Assembly (NCBI GenBank): GCA_045601285.1
Contig: JAZRZJ010000032.1
Location: forward strand, 1 to 64,000
DNA: 64,000 nt
Direction: 5' to 3'
From: F23-B02 sp045601285
GTDB taxonomy: Bacteria > Bacillota > Clostridia > Oscillospirales > Oscillospiraceae
Both the position numbers and the translations under genes were made by a program. Shown here in pieces: positions 48,405-57,645 of the stretch (position 1 is the stretch's first letter; each line of letters starts with the position of its first letter). A model generated the notes under the pieces. That model worked only from the letters and a program-made list of their open reading frames with translations, was not told the origin of the DNA and did no database searches.

Positions 48405-50828
48405 ATGGACCCAAACCAGAGACCTCACAGCCGCGAAAAGAAAACCGGCGAGGGCACTGCCCATGTGGGCAAGGGCCGCCGTGTAGACACGGGCTCACGT
48501 CCCGTAGGCTCGGGACCTCACAGCGAAGGCGGTCGGGAAAGCAGCCGCCCTTCTTCCTCGGGAGCACAGCGCCCTATCCCCGTCAAGCTCAGTCCCAAAA
48601 CACTTCTGACAATAATTGTCCTCGTTGTTGTCGCCATATTCCTCTTCAAGAGCTGCGGCGACCTTTTTTCCTCAATGGGCGGACTTTATTCCGACCTTGA
48701 CAACTCCGACAGCAGCAATGTTGACATCTCGTCCTATAATCAGGAGAGCTTTTCCTCGGACTCCCAGCTTGACCTGACGGTTGCCTCCGCAGCGCGAGAT
48801 AAATTCTACACTCCCGTGGGCAGCGGCAAGGACACCGTCACCGTCATGATTTACATGTGCGGCACAGACCTTGAGTCCAAGTACGGCATGGCCACCAAGG
48901 ACATGCAGGAAATGCTCAACGCCGAAATTTCCGACAAGGTGAACATCATCATCGAAACCGGCGGCTGCAAGAAGTGGCAGAACAACGTCATGTCCAGCAC
49001 AAAGAACCAGATTTACAAGGTTCAGAACGACGGTCTTCTTCGCGTTGAGGAGGACTTCGGCACATCGGCCATGACAAATCCCCAGAACCTTACGGATTTC
49101 ATCAGATACTGCACCAAGAATTATCCCGCCGACCGCAATATGCTCATCTTCTGGGACCACGGCGGCGGCTCCATAACGGGCTACGGCTACGACGAAAAGA
49201 ACCCCTCCACGTCCTCCATGACGCTGAGCAAAATCGACTCCGCCCTGAAGGCAGCAAAGTGCAAATTTGACATCATCGGCTTTGATGCCTGCCTCATGGC
49301 AACTCTGGAAACCGCCCTTGTCTGCGAGGATTACGCCGACTATCTGCTGGCCTCCGAGGAATCCGAGCCCGGCACCGGCTGGTACTACACCAACTGGATA
49401 ACAGAGCTTTCAAAGAACACCTCGATCTCCACGGTCAAGCTTTCCAAAACCCTCATTGACGATTTCATCGCCTCCTCCCGAACCTCCTCTCCAAACTCCA
49501 CGATTACGCTCTCCGTCGTTGACCTTGCGGAGCTTGACGGAACGGTTCCCAAAGCCTTCCGCGATTTCGCAAGCTCCGTCAACGATATGCTCAGGACCGA
49601 TGACTACACCGTCATCTCCAACGCCCGCGCAGGCGCACGTCAGTTTGCCCAGAACAAAATCAATCAGGTCGACCTTGTGGACCTTGCCCTGCGCATAGGC
49701 ACGGACGAGGCAAAGGACCTTGCAAACGCCCTCAAGGGCTGCGTGAAATACAACCGCTCCAGCGTCAGCCGCTGCTACGGCGTCAGCATTTTCTTCCCCT
49801 ATGAAAGCACGGGAAGCGTCAAGAGCGCTCTCTCCTCCTACGAGGATATAGGCATTGACTCCGAATACGCCAAGTGCATCAAGTCCTTTGCAAGCCTTGA
49901 GTGCGCGGGACAGATTACGGCAAGCGCCTCCCAGAGCTCGCCCTCCTCTTTCGGCGGCGACCTTCTCGGCACACTGCTCAACACCTACCTCGGCAACAAC
50001 GGCAGCTCCACCTCGCCCCTTGACGTGCTTTTGGGCAGCTTCCTGGGCGGCGGCTCCTCCTCAGGCGGCTTCAGTCTTGACCCCGCAACCATCATCACTC
50101 TGCTCAGCAGCTTTTCGGGACGCAGCATGCCTGCCCAGTATGACTGGCTTGACACGGAGCTGATTGCCGACCGCGCAGGTCAGATCGCGCAGAGCTACAT
50201 AAACCCCGCACGCATTACGGCATCAATGTCCGGCGGCAGAAGCGTTCTCAACCTCACCGACGCGGAATGGAGCCTTATCCAGACCGTTGAGCTGAACGTT
50301 TTCGTCAATGACGGCGACGGCTACATTGATCTGGGTCTTGACAACACATTTGAGTGGTTGGGCAACGACCTGCTGCTTGAATATGACGGCACATGGCTTA
50401 CCCTCAACGGCAACGTCTGCGCCTATTATCTTGTTTCCGACACTCAGGAGGAGGACGGAAGCTGGACAACTGTGGGCAGGATCCCCGCCCTTCTCAACGG
50501 CGTGCCCGTCAACCTTCAGGTCATCTTTGACAGCAAGCACCCCAACGGCATAATAAACGGCGCTTATCCCCTGTACACCGAGGGCGAAACCGATGCTCAG
50601 GCAAAGGGCAACATCAAGGTCAAGGCAGGAGATAAAATCGAGCTTCTCTGCGATTACTACAAGCTCGACGGAAGCTATTCCTCCTCCTACACTCTCGGCG
50701 CAAGCTTCACCGTTCCCAAGAGCGGGCTCAGCCTTGAAAACCTTGAAATCGACACAAGCGACGTGCGCGTCACCTACCGCCTCACCGACATATACGGCAA
50801 CCACTACTGGATCCTCGCAAACAACTGA
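48405..50828 (+). CDS. Clostripain (C11) family cysteine protease, membrane-anchored
   Basis: 807 residues. A basic, low-complexity cytoplasmic stretch (1-60), one membrane helix (about 64-82) and an external C11 peptidase domain. Catalytic His252 is in FWDHGGGS and Cys296 in GFDACLMA, as in clostripain and gingipain-fold proteases; the opening strand MIYMCGTDLE is also typical. A serine/glycine-rich linker (about 505-560) separates a C-terminal beta domain. Clostripain family members cleave after Arg or Lys. ATG 48405 after AGAGGGAA. Own promoter and terminator; next to the RCC1 and NHLM genes, but divergent. Confidence 0.92.
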   Translation: MDPNQRPHSREKKTGEGTAHVGKGRRVDTGSRPVGSGPHSEGGRESSRPSSSGAQRPIPVKLSPKTLLTIIVLVVVAIFLFKSCGDLFSSMGGLYSDLDNSDSSNVDISSYNQESFSSDSQLDLTVASAARDKFYTPVGSGKDTVTVMIYMCGTDLESKYGMATKDMQEMLNAEISDKVNIIIETGGCKKWQNNVMSSTKNQIYKVQNDGLLRVEEDFGTSAMTNPQNLTDFIRYCTKNYPADRNMLIFWDHGGGSITGYGYDEKNPSTSSMTLSKIDSALKAAKCKFDIIGFDACLMATLETALVCEDYADYLLASEESEPGTGWYYTNWITELSKNTSISTVKLSKTLIDDFIASSRTSSPNSTITLSVVDLAELDGTVPKAFRDFASSVNDMLRTDDYTVISNARAGARQFAQNKINQVDLVDLALRIGTDEAKDLANALKGCVKYNRSSVSRCYGVSIFFPYESTGSVKSALSSYEDIGIDSEYAKCIKSFASLECAGQITASASQSSPSSFGGDLLGTLLNTYLGNNGSSTSPLDVLLGSFLGGGSSSGGFSLDPATIITLLSSFSGRSMPAQYDWLDTELIADRAGQIAQSYINPARITASMSGGRSVLNLTDAEWSLIQTVELNVFVNDGDGYIDLGLDNTFEWLGNDLLLEYDGTWLTLNGNVCAYYLVSDTQEEDGSWTTVGRIPALLNGVPVNLQVIFDSKHPNGIINGAYPLYTEGETDAQAKGNIKVKAGDKIELLCDYYKLDGSYSSSYTLGASFTVPKSGLSLENLEIDTSDVRVTYRLTDIYGNHYWILANN

Positions 50829-50836
50829 AAGCGGTT

Positions 50837-50873
50837 AAAAAGAGCTCGGGATTTGTAATCCCGAGCTCTTTTT
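50837..50873 (+). terminator. Terminator after the C11 protease gene
   Basis: AAAAAGAGCTCGGGATT / AATCCCGAGCTCTTTTT hairpin. Confidence 0.92.
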
Positions 50874-51049
50874 GTTCCTGCTCACAGGTGTTCTGTTTTT
50901 CGGCGGAATTTAACACAGGCAGAATTCTGCATAAACAGGTGTATATAACCCCGTATTTTAAATAACAAATGCCCTTTTCTTCCTTTTTACTTGCAAAACC
51001 TGTGAATTTTTGTAATAATAACATCATTACATAAGAGGAGGTTGGCTTT

Positions 51050-52402
51050 ATGCTGGCACAAATCTTTGCAATCATAATATTTCTCGCCATGTTTGTCCTG
51101 ATGGTTGTGGATAAGATCGAGCGCCACATCGTAACGCTTGCGGCGGGTGCGCTTACGCTTATTCTCGTTTTCGGTATCGGCATGCACAGCTTTGACGCAA
51201 TGCGGGAAACCCTCAACCTTCACAGCATATTCACGGGCTCCTTCTGGTACAGCCCGGGTGCCGAGGGCGCAGCCTCAACGGGCATCAACTGGGAAACCAT
51301 CATCTTCATCGCGGGCATGATGGTAATGGTCGAGGGCATGGCGGAGGCAGGCTTCTTCCGCTGGCTGTGTATGCTCATCGCAAAAACCGTGAACTACAAG
51401 CCCCTGCCCATTTTCATAAGCTTCATGCTGCTATCCGCATTTCTCTCCATGTTCATTGACAGCATCACCGTCATTCTTTTCCTTGCCGCCGTCACCATCG
51501 AGCTTTCGCGTATGCTGGGCTTTGAGCCCATACCCTACATACTTGCGGAGATATTCTGCGCAAATCTGGGCGGCAGCGCAACCATGTGCGGTGACCCTCC
51601 CAACATCATCATCGGCACCTCTCTGGGCTACTCCTTCATGGACTTTATGGAAAACACGGGTATTGTTGCCGCCATATCCCTTGCGGTCATCGTTTTTTAC
51701 TTCTACCTTGTTTTCGGCAAAAAAATTAAAGAAAGCAGCTCTCCCGTGCACGCAGACGTGACAGTCCAGCCCAAAAGCGTCATCACCAACAAGCTTGCCT
51801 TTGCCTACAGCTGCGTAATATTCGCCATCGCAATCGTGCTTCTCGTAACCCACGCAAGAACCGGTCTTACCGTTGCGTCCATCGGTCTTCTGGTCGCCTT
51901 TCTCACTTTCTTTTCAGGTACGAAATACACCCTCAAGATTATAAAGCACGTTGACTACAAAACCCTGCTGTTCTTCATCGGTCTTTTCATCGCCGTGGGC
52001 GGTCTTGAGCAGACGGGCGTGCTTGAGCTTATCGCAGACTTCATCGGCAGCATCAGCGGCGGCAACGTAATGCTCATTGTCGCAATCATTCTGTGGCTGT
52101 CGGCAATCGCCAGCGCACTCATCGACAACATTCCCTTTGCCGCAACCATGATTCCCGTAATAAAGAGCCTTGCCGCAACAACTGGCGCAGACCTGCACGT
52201 CCTGGCATGGTCTCTCGCCATCGGCACCGACATCGGCGGCAGCGCAACTCCCATCGGTGCCTCCGCAAACGTTGTGGGCATCTCCACGCTGAACAAAAAC
52301 GGCTACAAGGTTTCCTGGGGCAGATACTGCAGGCTCATGATTCCCGCAACAATCATTGTGATTGCAATCTCCATGGCATACCTTTACATCAGATACCTCT
52401 GA
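51050..52402 (+). CDS. ArsB/NhaD-type ion transporter family membrane protein
   Basis: 450 residues with about 11-12 membrane helices, of the ion transporter (IT) superfamily. Two inverted-repeat signature loops are visible: FIDSITVILFLAAV with NLGGSATMCGDPPNIIIGT in the first half, and LIDNIPFAATMIPVI with GTDIGGSATPIGASANVVG in the second. These match ArsB/NhaD/P-permease proteins. Whether it moves arsenite, Na+/H+ or an organic anion cannot be told; no ars genes are nearby. ATG 51050 follows AGGAGG. Confidence 0.85.
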   Translation: MLAQIFAIIIFLAMFVLMVVDKIERHIVTLAAGALTLILVFGIGMHSFDAMRETLNLHSIFTGSFWYSPGAEGAASTGINWETIIFIAGMMVMVEGMAEAGFFRWLCMLIAKTVNYKPLPIFISFMLLSAFLSMFIDSITVILFLAAVTIELSRMLGFEPIPYILAEIFCANLGGSATMCGDPPNIIIGTSLGYSFMDFMENTGIVAAISLAVIVFYFYLVFGKKIKESSSPVHADVTVQPKSVITNKLAFAYSCVIFAIAIVLLVTHARTGLTVASIGLLVAFLTFFSGTKYTLKIIKHVDYKTLLFFIGLFIAVGGLEQTGVLELIADFIGSISGGNVMLIVAIILWLSAIASALIDNIPFAATMIPVIKSLAATTGADLHVLAWSLAIGTDIGGSATPIGASANVVGISTLNKNGYKVSWGRYCRLMIPATIIVIAISMAYLYIRYL

Positions 52403-52414
52403 TTTCAAAAACGG

Positions 52415-52456
52415 AAACGGTGCGGGATTCCTGTGTGGAATCCCGCACCGTTTTTT
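52415..52456. terminator. Bidirectional terminator
   Basis: AAACGGTGCGGGATTCC / GGAATCCCGCACCGTTT stem then TTT-rich tail, between the transporter and the convergent DUF4127 gene. Confidence 0.92.
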
Positions 52457-52465
52457 ATTTTTCTC

Positions 52466-54253
52466 TTATTTCAATGCCGCGGCAATACTGAAGCTAATCT
52501 CAAAGGTTCTGCTCCAGGGCATATAAAAGTCCGACACGGACACGTCTTCAACCTGCTGCGCTTCCCAAGGCTCAAGTCCGCAGAGCACCTCGCCGTTTTT
52601 CAGATTTTCCAGTATGGGCGCTCCGTAAATGCCCATGAGCTCCTCCAGCTTCGCCTCAATTTTTTCCCTGTCGCCTTCACCGCAGACAAGGTTGTTTCCG
52701 TCAAGACCGAGGCTGTCGGCAAAAGCATTGAGCTGATCCCTTGAATCAATGGCGTAGGCATAGCTCATTTCCAGCGAAAGCGTAAGCTGGCGAAGCTGCG
52801 CCTCGTGGCTGGCGGGGCTTTTTTCATTGCAGCAGCTCAGGTACAGATAGCGGGAGTAACCCATTGAGAAGCCCGCGCCCACCACGTTTGCCTGATAGTA
52901 CTTTCCCGAAAAGCCAACAAGCCCCGCAAGGTTAGTCTTTTCCAGCAGCGCCTCCTCAAGTGCTTTGCCGTAGGCGTTGTTGCTTGCCTCGATGAGCATT
53001 GTGGGAATGTGGTTTTCCGCGTTGTAATTAAGCTTTTCCACAAGCGTTTTGCAGTATTCGTCACTGCGGCTTTCGTCATCGGGCTTCGTCATTACGATGA
53101 CCTGAAGCTCCGCCTCATTCTCATCGGCGTAAACCGCCTTATACAGCTTCATGTGGCTGTCAACCGTTTCCTTCAGGGTGCAGCTGTTATAATCCGATGA
53201 GGGCAAATCCTCCGAGCCGCCGATATACTCCACGCAAATCTTTACGCCGCAGCCGTATTCGTCCTGGGCAATGCAGCCCACCAGCAGACGCGCAAGGCAG
53301 TCGGGACCGCCTATGAGCGCCGCGTTTTCCCCCATGATGCCCGAAATATATGCCAGCTCGTTTGTCTGAATGCTGGGGGTATTGGAGGAATCGTCAATGC
53401 CCACAAGCAGCTTAAACTGCGCCTTGCTTTCCAGCGCCTTGAGAACGTGGTCAAGCAGCTCAAGCTTGCGCTCACGGGCGGCAAGATAGCTTTTAATCAT
53501 CTCGTCGCTGAGAACGCTCTGCAACGAAGCATCGCCCGCAAGCTCCTTCGCGGGAGTAATTCCGTCTGCACTCAGGGGATAGGCGGCAAATATGCTCCGG
53601 AGCGTCAGCTCAGCTCCCGTAAGCTCGGGACGCGCCACCTTGCCGTAGGCTCTGAGGGCAGTGTACTCATCATAGTCAAGCCTCTGATAGCCCACGGTGG
53701 AGGCAAGGCGCATTACGCTGTCAAAAAGATAAACGCGGTTGTTCTCGTCCTCACCGAGCGCGAGAATGAAGCTGTCAAAGGCCTCGGTCTCGCTCATGAC
53801 CGTGCCGTCGTCAAATTCAAGGGGCAGGCTTCCGCTGACGGCGCGGGAATTTACAAGTCCGCCCGACATAAGCTGGTCAAGGGACAGCAGAAACAGGTCG
53901 CAGCCCCGCTCGTCCATGTCCCTCACCCATTCAAGCAGGGCCTCACGGTTGCCGTACTGCGTTCCGTCGGGGTTTTCCTCCTGACCGTCAAGGCAGGTGT
54001 GGATAAGCTCGCTGCCGGGCATTACCACGCGATAACCCGAAGCCTCGGCGGTATATATTACATTGTCAATGTTATCCGTGCGGTCATCAAGGGGAACATA
54101 GGCGATGACGCGGTTCCAGTCATCAGGTATTTTCCTGTGGCTGTCGGCCAGCTTTTCGGGCTCCCGCTGACTGCTTTGCTCAGGTCTGAGCAGAAGCAGA
54201 GCCGCAGTGGCCAAAAGGATTACCGCAACAATCAGAGCAATGGTTTTTCGCAT
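52466..54253 (-). CDS. DUF4127 family protein, membrane-anchored or secreted
   Basis: 595 residues. N-terminal helix (about 4-24, IALIVAVILLATAALLLL) acts as signal or anchor. The mature part fits DUF4127: opening VIAYVPLDDRTDNID, SLDQLMSGGLVNSR and central GIDDSSNTPSIQTNE, with a C-terminal MLIEASNNAYGKALEEALL. The conserved acidic/histidine-free pockets resemble glycosidase-like or metal-hydrolase barrels, but the family's activity is unknown to me. ATG 54253 chosen because GTGAGGA precedes it; a TTG five codons earlier overlaps that site. Confidence 0.8.
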   Translation of the reverse strand: MRKTIALIVAVILLATAALLLLRPEQSSQREPEKLADSHRKIPDDWNRVIAYVPLDDRTDNIDNVIYTAEASGYRVVMPGSELIHTCLDGQEENPDGTQYGNREALLEWVRDMDERGCDLFLLSLDQLMSGGLVNSRAVSGSLPLEFDDGTVMSETEAFDSFILALGEDENNRVYLFDSVMRLASTVGYQRLDYDEYTALRAYGKVARPELTGAELTLRSIFAAYPLSADGITPAKELAGDASLQSVLSDEMIKSYLAARERKLELLDHVLKALESKAQFKLLVGIDDSSNTPSIQTNELAYISGIMGENAALIGGPDCLARLLVGCIAQDEYGCGVKICVEYIGGSEDLPSSDYNSCTLKETVDSHMKLYKAVYADENEAELQVIVMTKPDDESRSDEYCKTLVEKLNYNAENHIPTMLIEASNNAYGKALEEALLEKTNLAGLVGFSGKYYQANVVGAGFSMGYSRYLYLSCCNEKSPASHEAQLRQLTLSLEMSYAYAIDSRDQLNAFADSLGLDGNNLVCGEGDREKIEAKLEELMGIYGAPILENLKNGEVLCGLEPWEAQQVEDVSVSDFYMPWSRTFEISFSIAAALK

Positions 54254-54412
54254 TTTTTCCTCACTCAAATTCCGAATGCCTCGCAGGGCAGAGTGTACTG
54301 CTGCTTCAAGGTTGGAAATATTATATTATGGCACCCCGATTTTTTCAACCGCTTTGTTGCGCGGCGCTTTGTTTATACACGTTTCCCAGGGGATTATATA
54401 CAAAAAACGCTA

Positions 54413-54441
54413 TTGCGACAGATTTTGAATTGTGATAAAAT
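54413..54441 (+). promoter_or_regulatory. Putative promoter of the 54532 flavoprotein operon
   Basis: TTGCGA (54413-54418) and TAAAAT (54436-54441), spacer 17. The rest of the 278-base gap shows no gene. Confidence 0.6.
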
Positions 54442-54531
54442 GTAAACAATGTGTGGCAGCTTATCCGCATCAAGCAGCAAAGCAAATAAAGCATGTCATA
54501 AAACGGAAAATAAAACAGGAGGAAAAATCTT

Positions 54532-57135
54532 ATGGAAGCAAGACAAAATCTGATTAAGCTATGTGAGAAAATCAGTGACGGTCACTACAAAATCACACCT
54601 GACTGTGCAGAGTACAGGGTGTTCGAGAAGTGGATGACCGACAACCAGATTGCAGTTCTCATGGCAATCAAGGGAGTTCTGAAAATCAACTTCCTGCGCA
54701 ACATCGCAAGACGCGCAAAAATGTCCCTGGCACAGACCCGCGACCTTCTGCATGAGCTCACCGAAATCGGTCTGCTGGTGCAGGTAACCATTCCCAAGAC
54801 CAACTTTGAGATTTATCTCCAGCCTCTTTACACCCCCGGTGTGTTCGAGTTCCTGCTGCTGAACGAAAAGTTCTGCAGAGCTCACCCCGAAATCGCATAC
54901 GCCTTTGAGCAGCACGCCACCGACAGTCAGGTGGAGCACGCCATGAACACCCCCATGGGCGCAGGCATCATGCGTGTTATCCCCGTTGAGTCCGCAATTC
55001 CCGCCGAGGCTCAGCAGATCGACAACGAAAAGGTCAGTATGTACATAGAGAAGAACGAGGGTCACCTCTGTGTTCTTCCCTGCCAGTGCCGCCGCGTCCG
55101 CAAGCTCATGAACGAGGGCGCAGGCGACCTTGACGAAGGCTTCTGTCTCTTCATGGGTCACCCCGCGGATATGTTCATCAGACTCGGCAGAGGCAAGGCT
55201 GTCACCAAGGCCGAGGCCTACGAGCTTATTCAGCACGTTGAGGATATCGGCTGTGTCCATCAGATCACCACTCTTGAAAACGGACAGACCTTCGCGATCT
55301 GCAACTGCCAGCCCGAAAGCTGTCTTGCACTGGGCGTGACCCAGTACTTCAACACTCCCCAGACCTCCAGAAGCAACTATGTTGCCGAAATCGACAAGGA
55401 CAAGTGCGTTGCCTGCGGTCAGTGCACCGACAAGTGCGCAAACAACGCAATCAAGATGGGTCAGAAGCTCTGCACCAAGGAGCCCGTTGAGTACAGCTTC
55501 ATGGAGGACGCGGAGGAGAACGAATGGGGTCCTGACAAATGGAATACCCAGCACCGCTCCAACCGCAAGTACGTTTACGAAAGCGGCACCGCACCCTGCA
55601 AGACCGCCTGCCCCGCACACATCGCCGTTCAGGGCTACATCAAGCTGGCTGCCCAGGGCAAGTACCTTGAAGCTCTTGAGCTTATCAAGAAGGAAAATCC
55701 CTTCCCCGCAATCTGCGGACGTATCTGCAACCGCCGCTGCGAAAGCGAATGCACCCGCGGCAAGATCGACGCGGCAGTCGCCATCGACGAGGTCAAGAAG
55801 TTCATCGCCGACAGAGAGCTTGAAAAGCAGAACAGATTTGTTCCCAAGAAGCTCCATGACTTCAGCGACAAGAAAATCGCCGTTATCGGCGCAGGCCCCG
55901 CAGGTCTTTCCTGCGCCTACTACCTTGCCTGCGACAACTATCAGGTAACCGTATTCGACAAGAACGCACAGCCCGGCGGTATGCTCCGCTACGGCATCCC
56001 CGAGTTCCGTCTTGAAAAGGCAGTTCTCGATGCGGAAATCGACGTTCTCAAAACTCTCGGCGTTGAGTTTAAGTGCGGCGTTGAGGTGGGTAAGGACGTA
56101 ACGATTCAGCAGCTCCGCGATGAAGGCTACAAGGGCTTCTACCTCGGCATCGGCGCACAGAAGGCCGCACCTCTGAACATCAAGGGCGAAGAGCTTGAGG
56201 GTGTGTTCGGCGGCATTGACTTCCTCCGCGCAGTAAACGCAGGCGAAGAAGTTCAGCTCGGCAAGAAGGTCGTCGTAGTCGGCGGCGGCAACGTTGCAAT
56301 GGACGTTGCACGCGCTGCAGTACGTCTGGGCGTTGACGTCACCGTTGCCTACCGCAGAAAGGAAAGCGATATGCCCGCTGACCCCGCAGAAGTTGCAGAG
56401 GCAAGGGAAGAGGGCGTCAAGTTCCTCTTTGAGTATAAACCTGTCGAGATAAAGGGCACCAAAGCAGGAAAGGTCTCCGCACTTGTCTGCGAAGCAGGCG
56501 AAATCAAGTGCGATTCCGTCATCGCCGCAATCGGTCAGCAGATTGACTGGGGCAAGCTGGACATCGGCGAGCTCAAGGTCGATGAAAAGGGCCGCGCAAT
56601 TGCCGACGGCTTCACCTATCAGACCGCACAGCCCGACATCTTTGCCGGCGGCGACGTTCTCACGGGTCCCAAGTTTGCAATCGACGCAATCGCGGCAGGC
56701 AAGCAGGGCGCGATCTCCCTCCACCGCTTCGTTCAGGAGGGTCAGAGCCTTACCCTCGGCCGTGACCTCCTTGCATACACCGCGCTTGACAAGGACAATG
56801 TTGATTTCGATAGCATGAGCTATGACAGCACGCCCCGTCAGGTTCCGGACAGAGTTGATGTTGCGGCATTCAAGGACGGCAGAAAGACCTTCACCGAGCA
56901 GCAGCTCAAGGCCGAAACCGCACGCTGCCTCGGCTGCGGCGCAAGCGTTGTTGACCCCGTCAAGTGCCTCGGCTGCGGCGTCTGCACCACACGCTGCAAG
57001 TTCGATGCAATCCACCTGAGAAAGCGCACCAATGCCGAAAGCGTTGCTTACGAAACTCGTGTAACCGTTCTTCCCGAATACATCGCCGAAAGGCAGAAGA
57101 AAATCGAAATCCGCAAGATGAGCCAGAGCAAATAA
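54532..57135 (+). CDS. GltD-like FAD/NAD(P) oxidoreductase with extra Fe-S and N-terminal helical domains
   Basis: 867 residues. 1-~130 is a helical, winged-helix-like domain (IARRAKMSLAQTRDLLHELTEIGLL). Next comes a cysteine-rich part (CVLPCQCRR, ICNCQPESC) and a ferredoxin motif CVACGQCTDKCANNAI. From ~345 it is GltD/NfnL-like: CKTACPAHIAVQGYI and CGRICNRRCESECTRG bind 4Fe-4S clusters, VIGAGPAGLSCAYYLA binds FAD and VVVGGGNVAMDVARAA binds NAD(P). The tail has CLGCGASVVDPVKCLGCGVCTTRC, more ferredoxin-like ligands. A cytoplasmic electron hub, possibly bifurcating or linking NAD(P)H to ferredoxin. Strong ribosome site AGGAGG. Cotranscribed with a BFD protein. Confidence 0.9.
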   Translation: MEARQNLIKLCEKISDGHYKITPDCAEYRVFEKWMTDNQIAVLMAIKGVLKINFLRNIARRAKMSLAQTRDLLHELTEIGLLVQVTIPKTNFEIYLQPLYTPGVFEFLLLNEKFCRAHPEIAYAFEQHATDSQVEHAMNTPMGAGIMRVIPVESAIPAEAQQIDNEKVSMYIEKNEGHLCVLPCQCRRVRKLMNEGAGDLDEGFCLFMGHPADMFIRLGRGKAVTKAEAYELIQHVEDIGCVHQITTLENGQTFAICNCQPESCLALGVTQYFNTPQTSRSNYVAEIDKDKCVACGQCTDKCANNAIKMGQKLCTKEPVEYSFMEDAEENEWGPDKWNTQHRSNRKYVYESGTAPCKTACPAHIAVQGYIKLAAQGKYLEALELIKKENPFPAICGRICNRRCESECTRGKIDAAVAIDEVKKFIADRELEKQNRFVPKKLHDFSDKKIAVIGAGPAGLSCAYYLACDNYQVTVFDKNAQPGGMLRYGIPEFRLEKAVLDAEIDVLKTLGVEFKCGVEVGKDVTIQQLRDEGYKGFYLGIGAQKAAPLNIKGEELEGVFGGIDFLRAVNAGEEVQLGKKVVVVGGGNVAMDVARAAVRLGVDVTVAYRRKESDMPADPAEVAEAREEGVKFLFEYKPVEIKGTKAGKVSALVCEAGEIKCDSVIAAIGQQIDWGKLDIGELKVDEKGRAIADGFTYQTAQPDIFAGGDVLTGPKFAIDAIAAGKQGAISLHRFVQEGQSLTLGRDLLAYTALDKDNVDFDSMSYDSTPRQVPDRVDVAAFKDGRKTFTEQQLKAETARCLGCGASVVDPVKCLGCGVCTTRCKFDAIHLRKRTNAESVAYETRVTVLPEYIAERQKKIEIRKMSQSK

Positions 57136-57148
57136 TCCCGTAAAGCAA

Positions 57149-57176
57149 AGGTCTGCGGCCCTTAAGCCGCAGACCT
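57149..57176 (+). promoter_or_regulatory. Intercistronic stem-loop between flavoprotein and BFD genes
   Basis: AGGTCTGCGG / CCGCAGACCT, a perfect 10-bp stem with an 8-base loop and no T-run, sitting in the 66-base gap. More likely an mRNA processing or stability element than a terminator. Confidence 0.6.
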
Positions 57177-57201
57177 GCAAATAACATCATAGGAGTATTT
57201 T

Positions 57202-57486
57202 ATGTTCAAGAACAGAGACAAGGACAGATCCAGCACGCCCGACTTCAGCGACAACAGACGCCATTACATCTTTGAGGTTCCCTTTGATGAACTCACCGAT
57301 GAATCCATCGTCTGCACCTGCGCACGCATTACCTACGCAGATGTAAAGCAGGAAATCGAGATGGGCCTTGCCACCAATGTTGACGAGCTGCTCGCAGACC
57401 TTGAGGCAGGCGACACCTGCCGCAAGTGTGTCAAGTATCTCGACATGCTCATGGACCACGCCCGCGAAGAGCTCGGCATGGCCTGA
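57202..57486 (+). CDS. BFD-like [2Fe-2S]-binding protein
   Basis: 94 residues with four cysteines arranged as in bacterioferritin-associated ferredoxin: VCTCARITYADVKQEIE (CxC) and DTCRKCVKYL (CxxC), on a small helical fold. These domains occur free or fused to NAD(P)H-dependent reductases; here the free protein is encoded directly after a GltD-like flavoprotein and is probably its electron partner. The N-terminal ~25 residues are charged and likely disordered. ATG 57202 follows AGGAG. Confidence 0.88.
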   Translation: MFKNRDKDRSSTPDFSDNRRHYIFEVPFDELTDESIVCTCARITYADVKQEIEMGLATNVDELLADLEAGDTCRKCVKYLDMLMDHAREELGMA

Positions 57487-57497
57487 GAGAAAACATA

Positions 57498-57533
57498 ACA
57501 AAAGCGTCTGAGGTTTTCCTCAGACGCTTTTGT
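57498..57533. terminator. Bidirectional terminator
   Basis: ACAAAAGCGTCTGAGG / CCTCAGACGCTTTTGT. On the minus strand it coincides with the last codons of the EF-hand microprotein. Confidence 0.9.
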
Positions 57534-57645
57534 CTATCTGCCGGTTATTTATACTAAACACCAAGCCCAGATCTGCCGTCTGCTCAAAACCGTCAAGCCT
57601 GCCGTCGCCGTTAAAGTCAAACAAATCTCCGAAAAGTCCGTTCAT
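57520..57645 (-). CDS. 41-residue EF-hand-like microprotein
   Basis: ATG 57645 overlaps the stop of the HD gene (ATGA) and has GGAGGG eight bases upstream. The product starts MNGLFGDLFDFNGDGRLD and continues GFEQTADLGLVF: DFNGDGRLDGFE fits the 12-residue calcium-binding EF loop (D-x-N/D-x-D-G-x-L-D-x-x-E). A single loop would need dimerisation or another fold (dockerin-like). Its last codons lie inside the terminator. Coupling to the HD gene argues that it is real despite its length. Confidence 0.7.
   Translation of the reverse strand: MNGLFGDLFDFNGDGRLDGFEQTADLGLVFSINNRQIDKSV

Noticed and set aside
54254..54531. Possible gene in the gap between DUF4127 and the flavoprotein
   Set aside because: No frame with start, ribosome site and family similarity; only a promoter is supported.
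54559..57180. An 873-codon open frame on the minus strand opposite the flavoprotein gene
   Set aside because: It is the mirror of a GC-rich third-position codon pattern; the product is a cysteine/leucine/alanine-rich string with no domain, while the plus strand encodes clear FAD and Fe-S motifs with a strong ribosome site.
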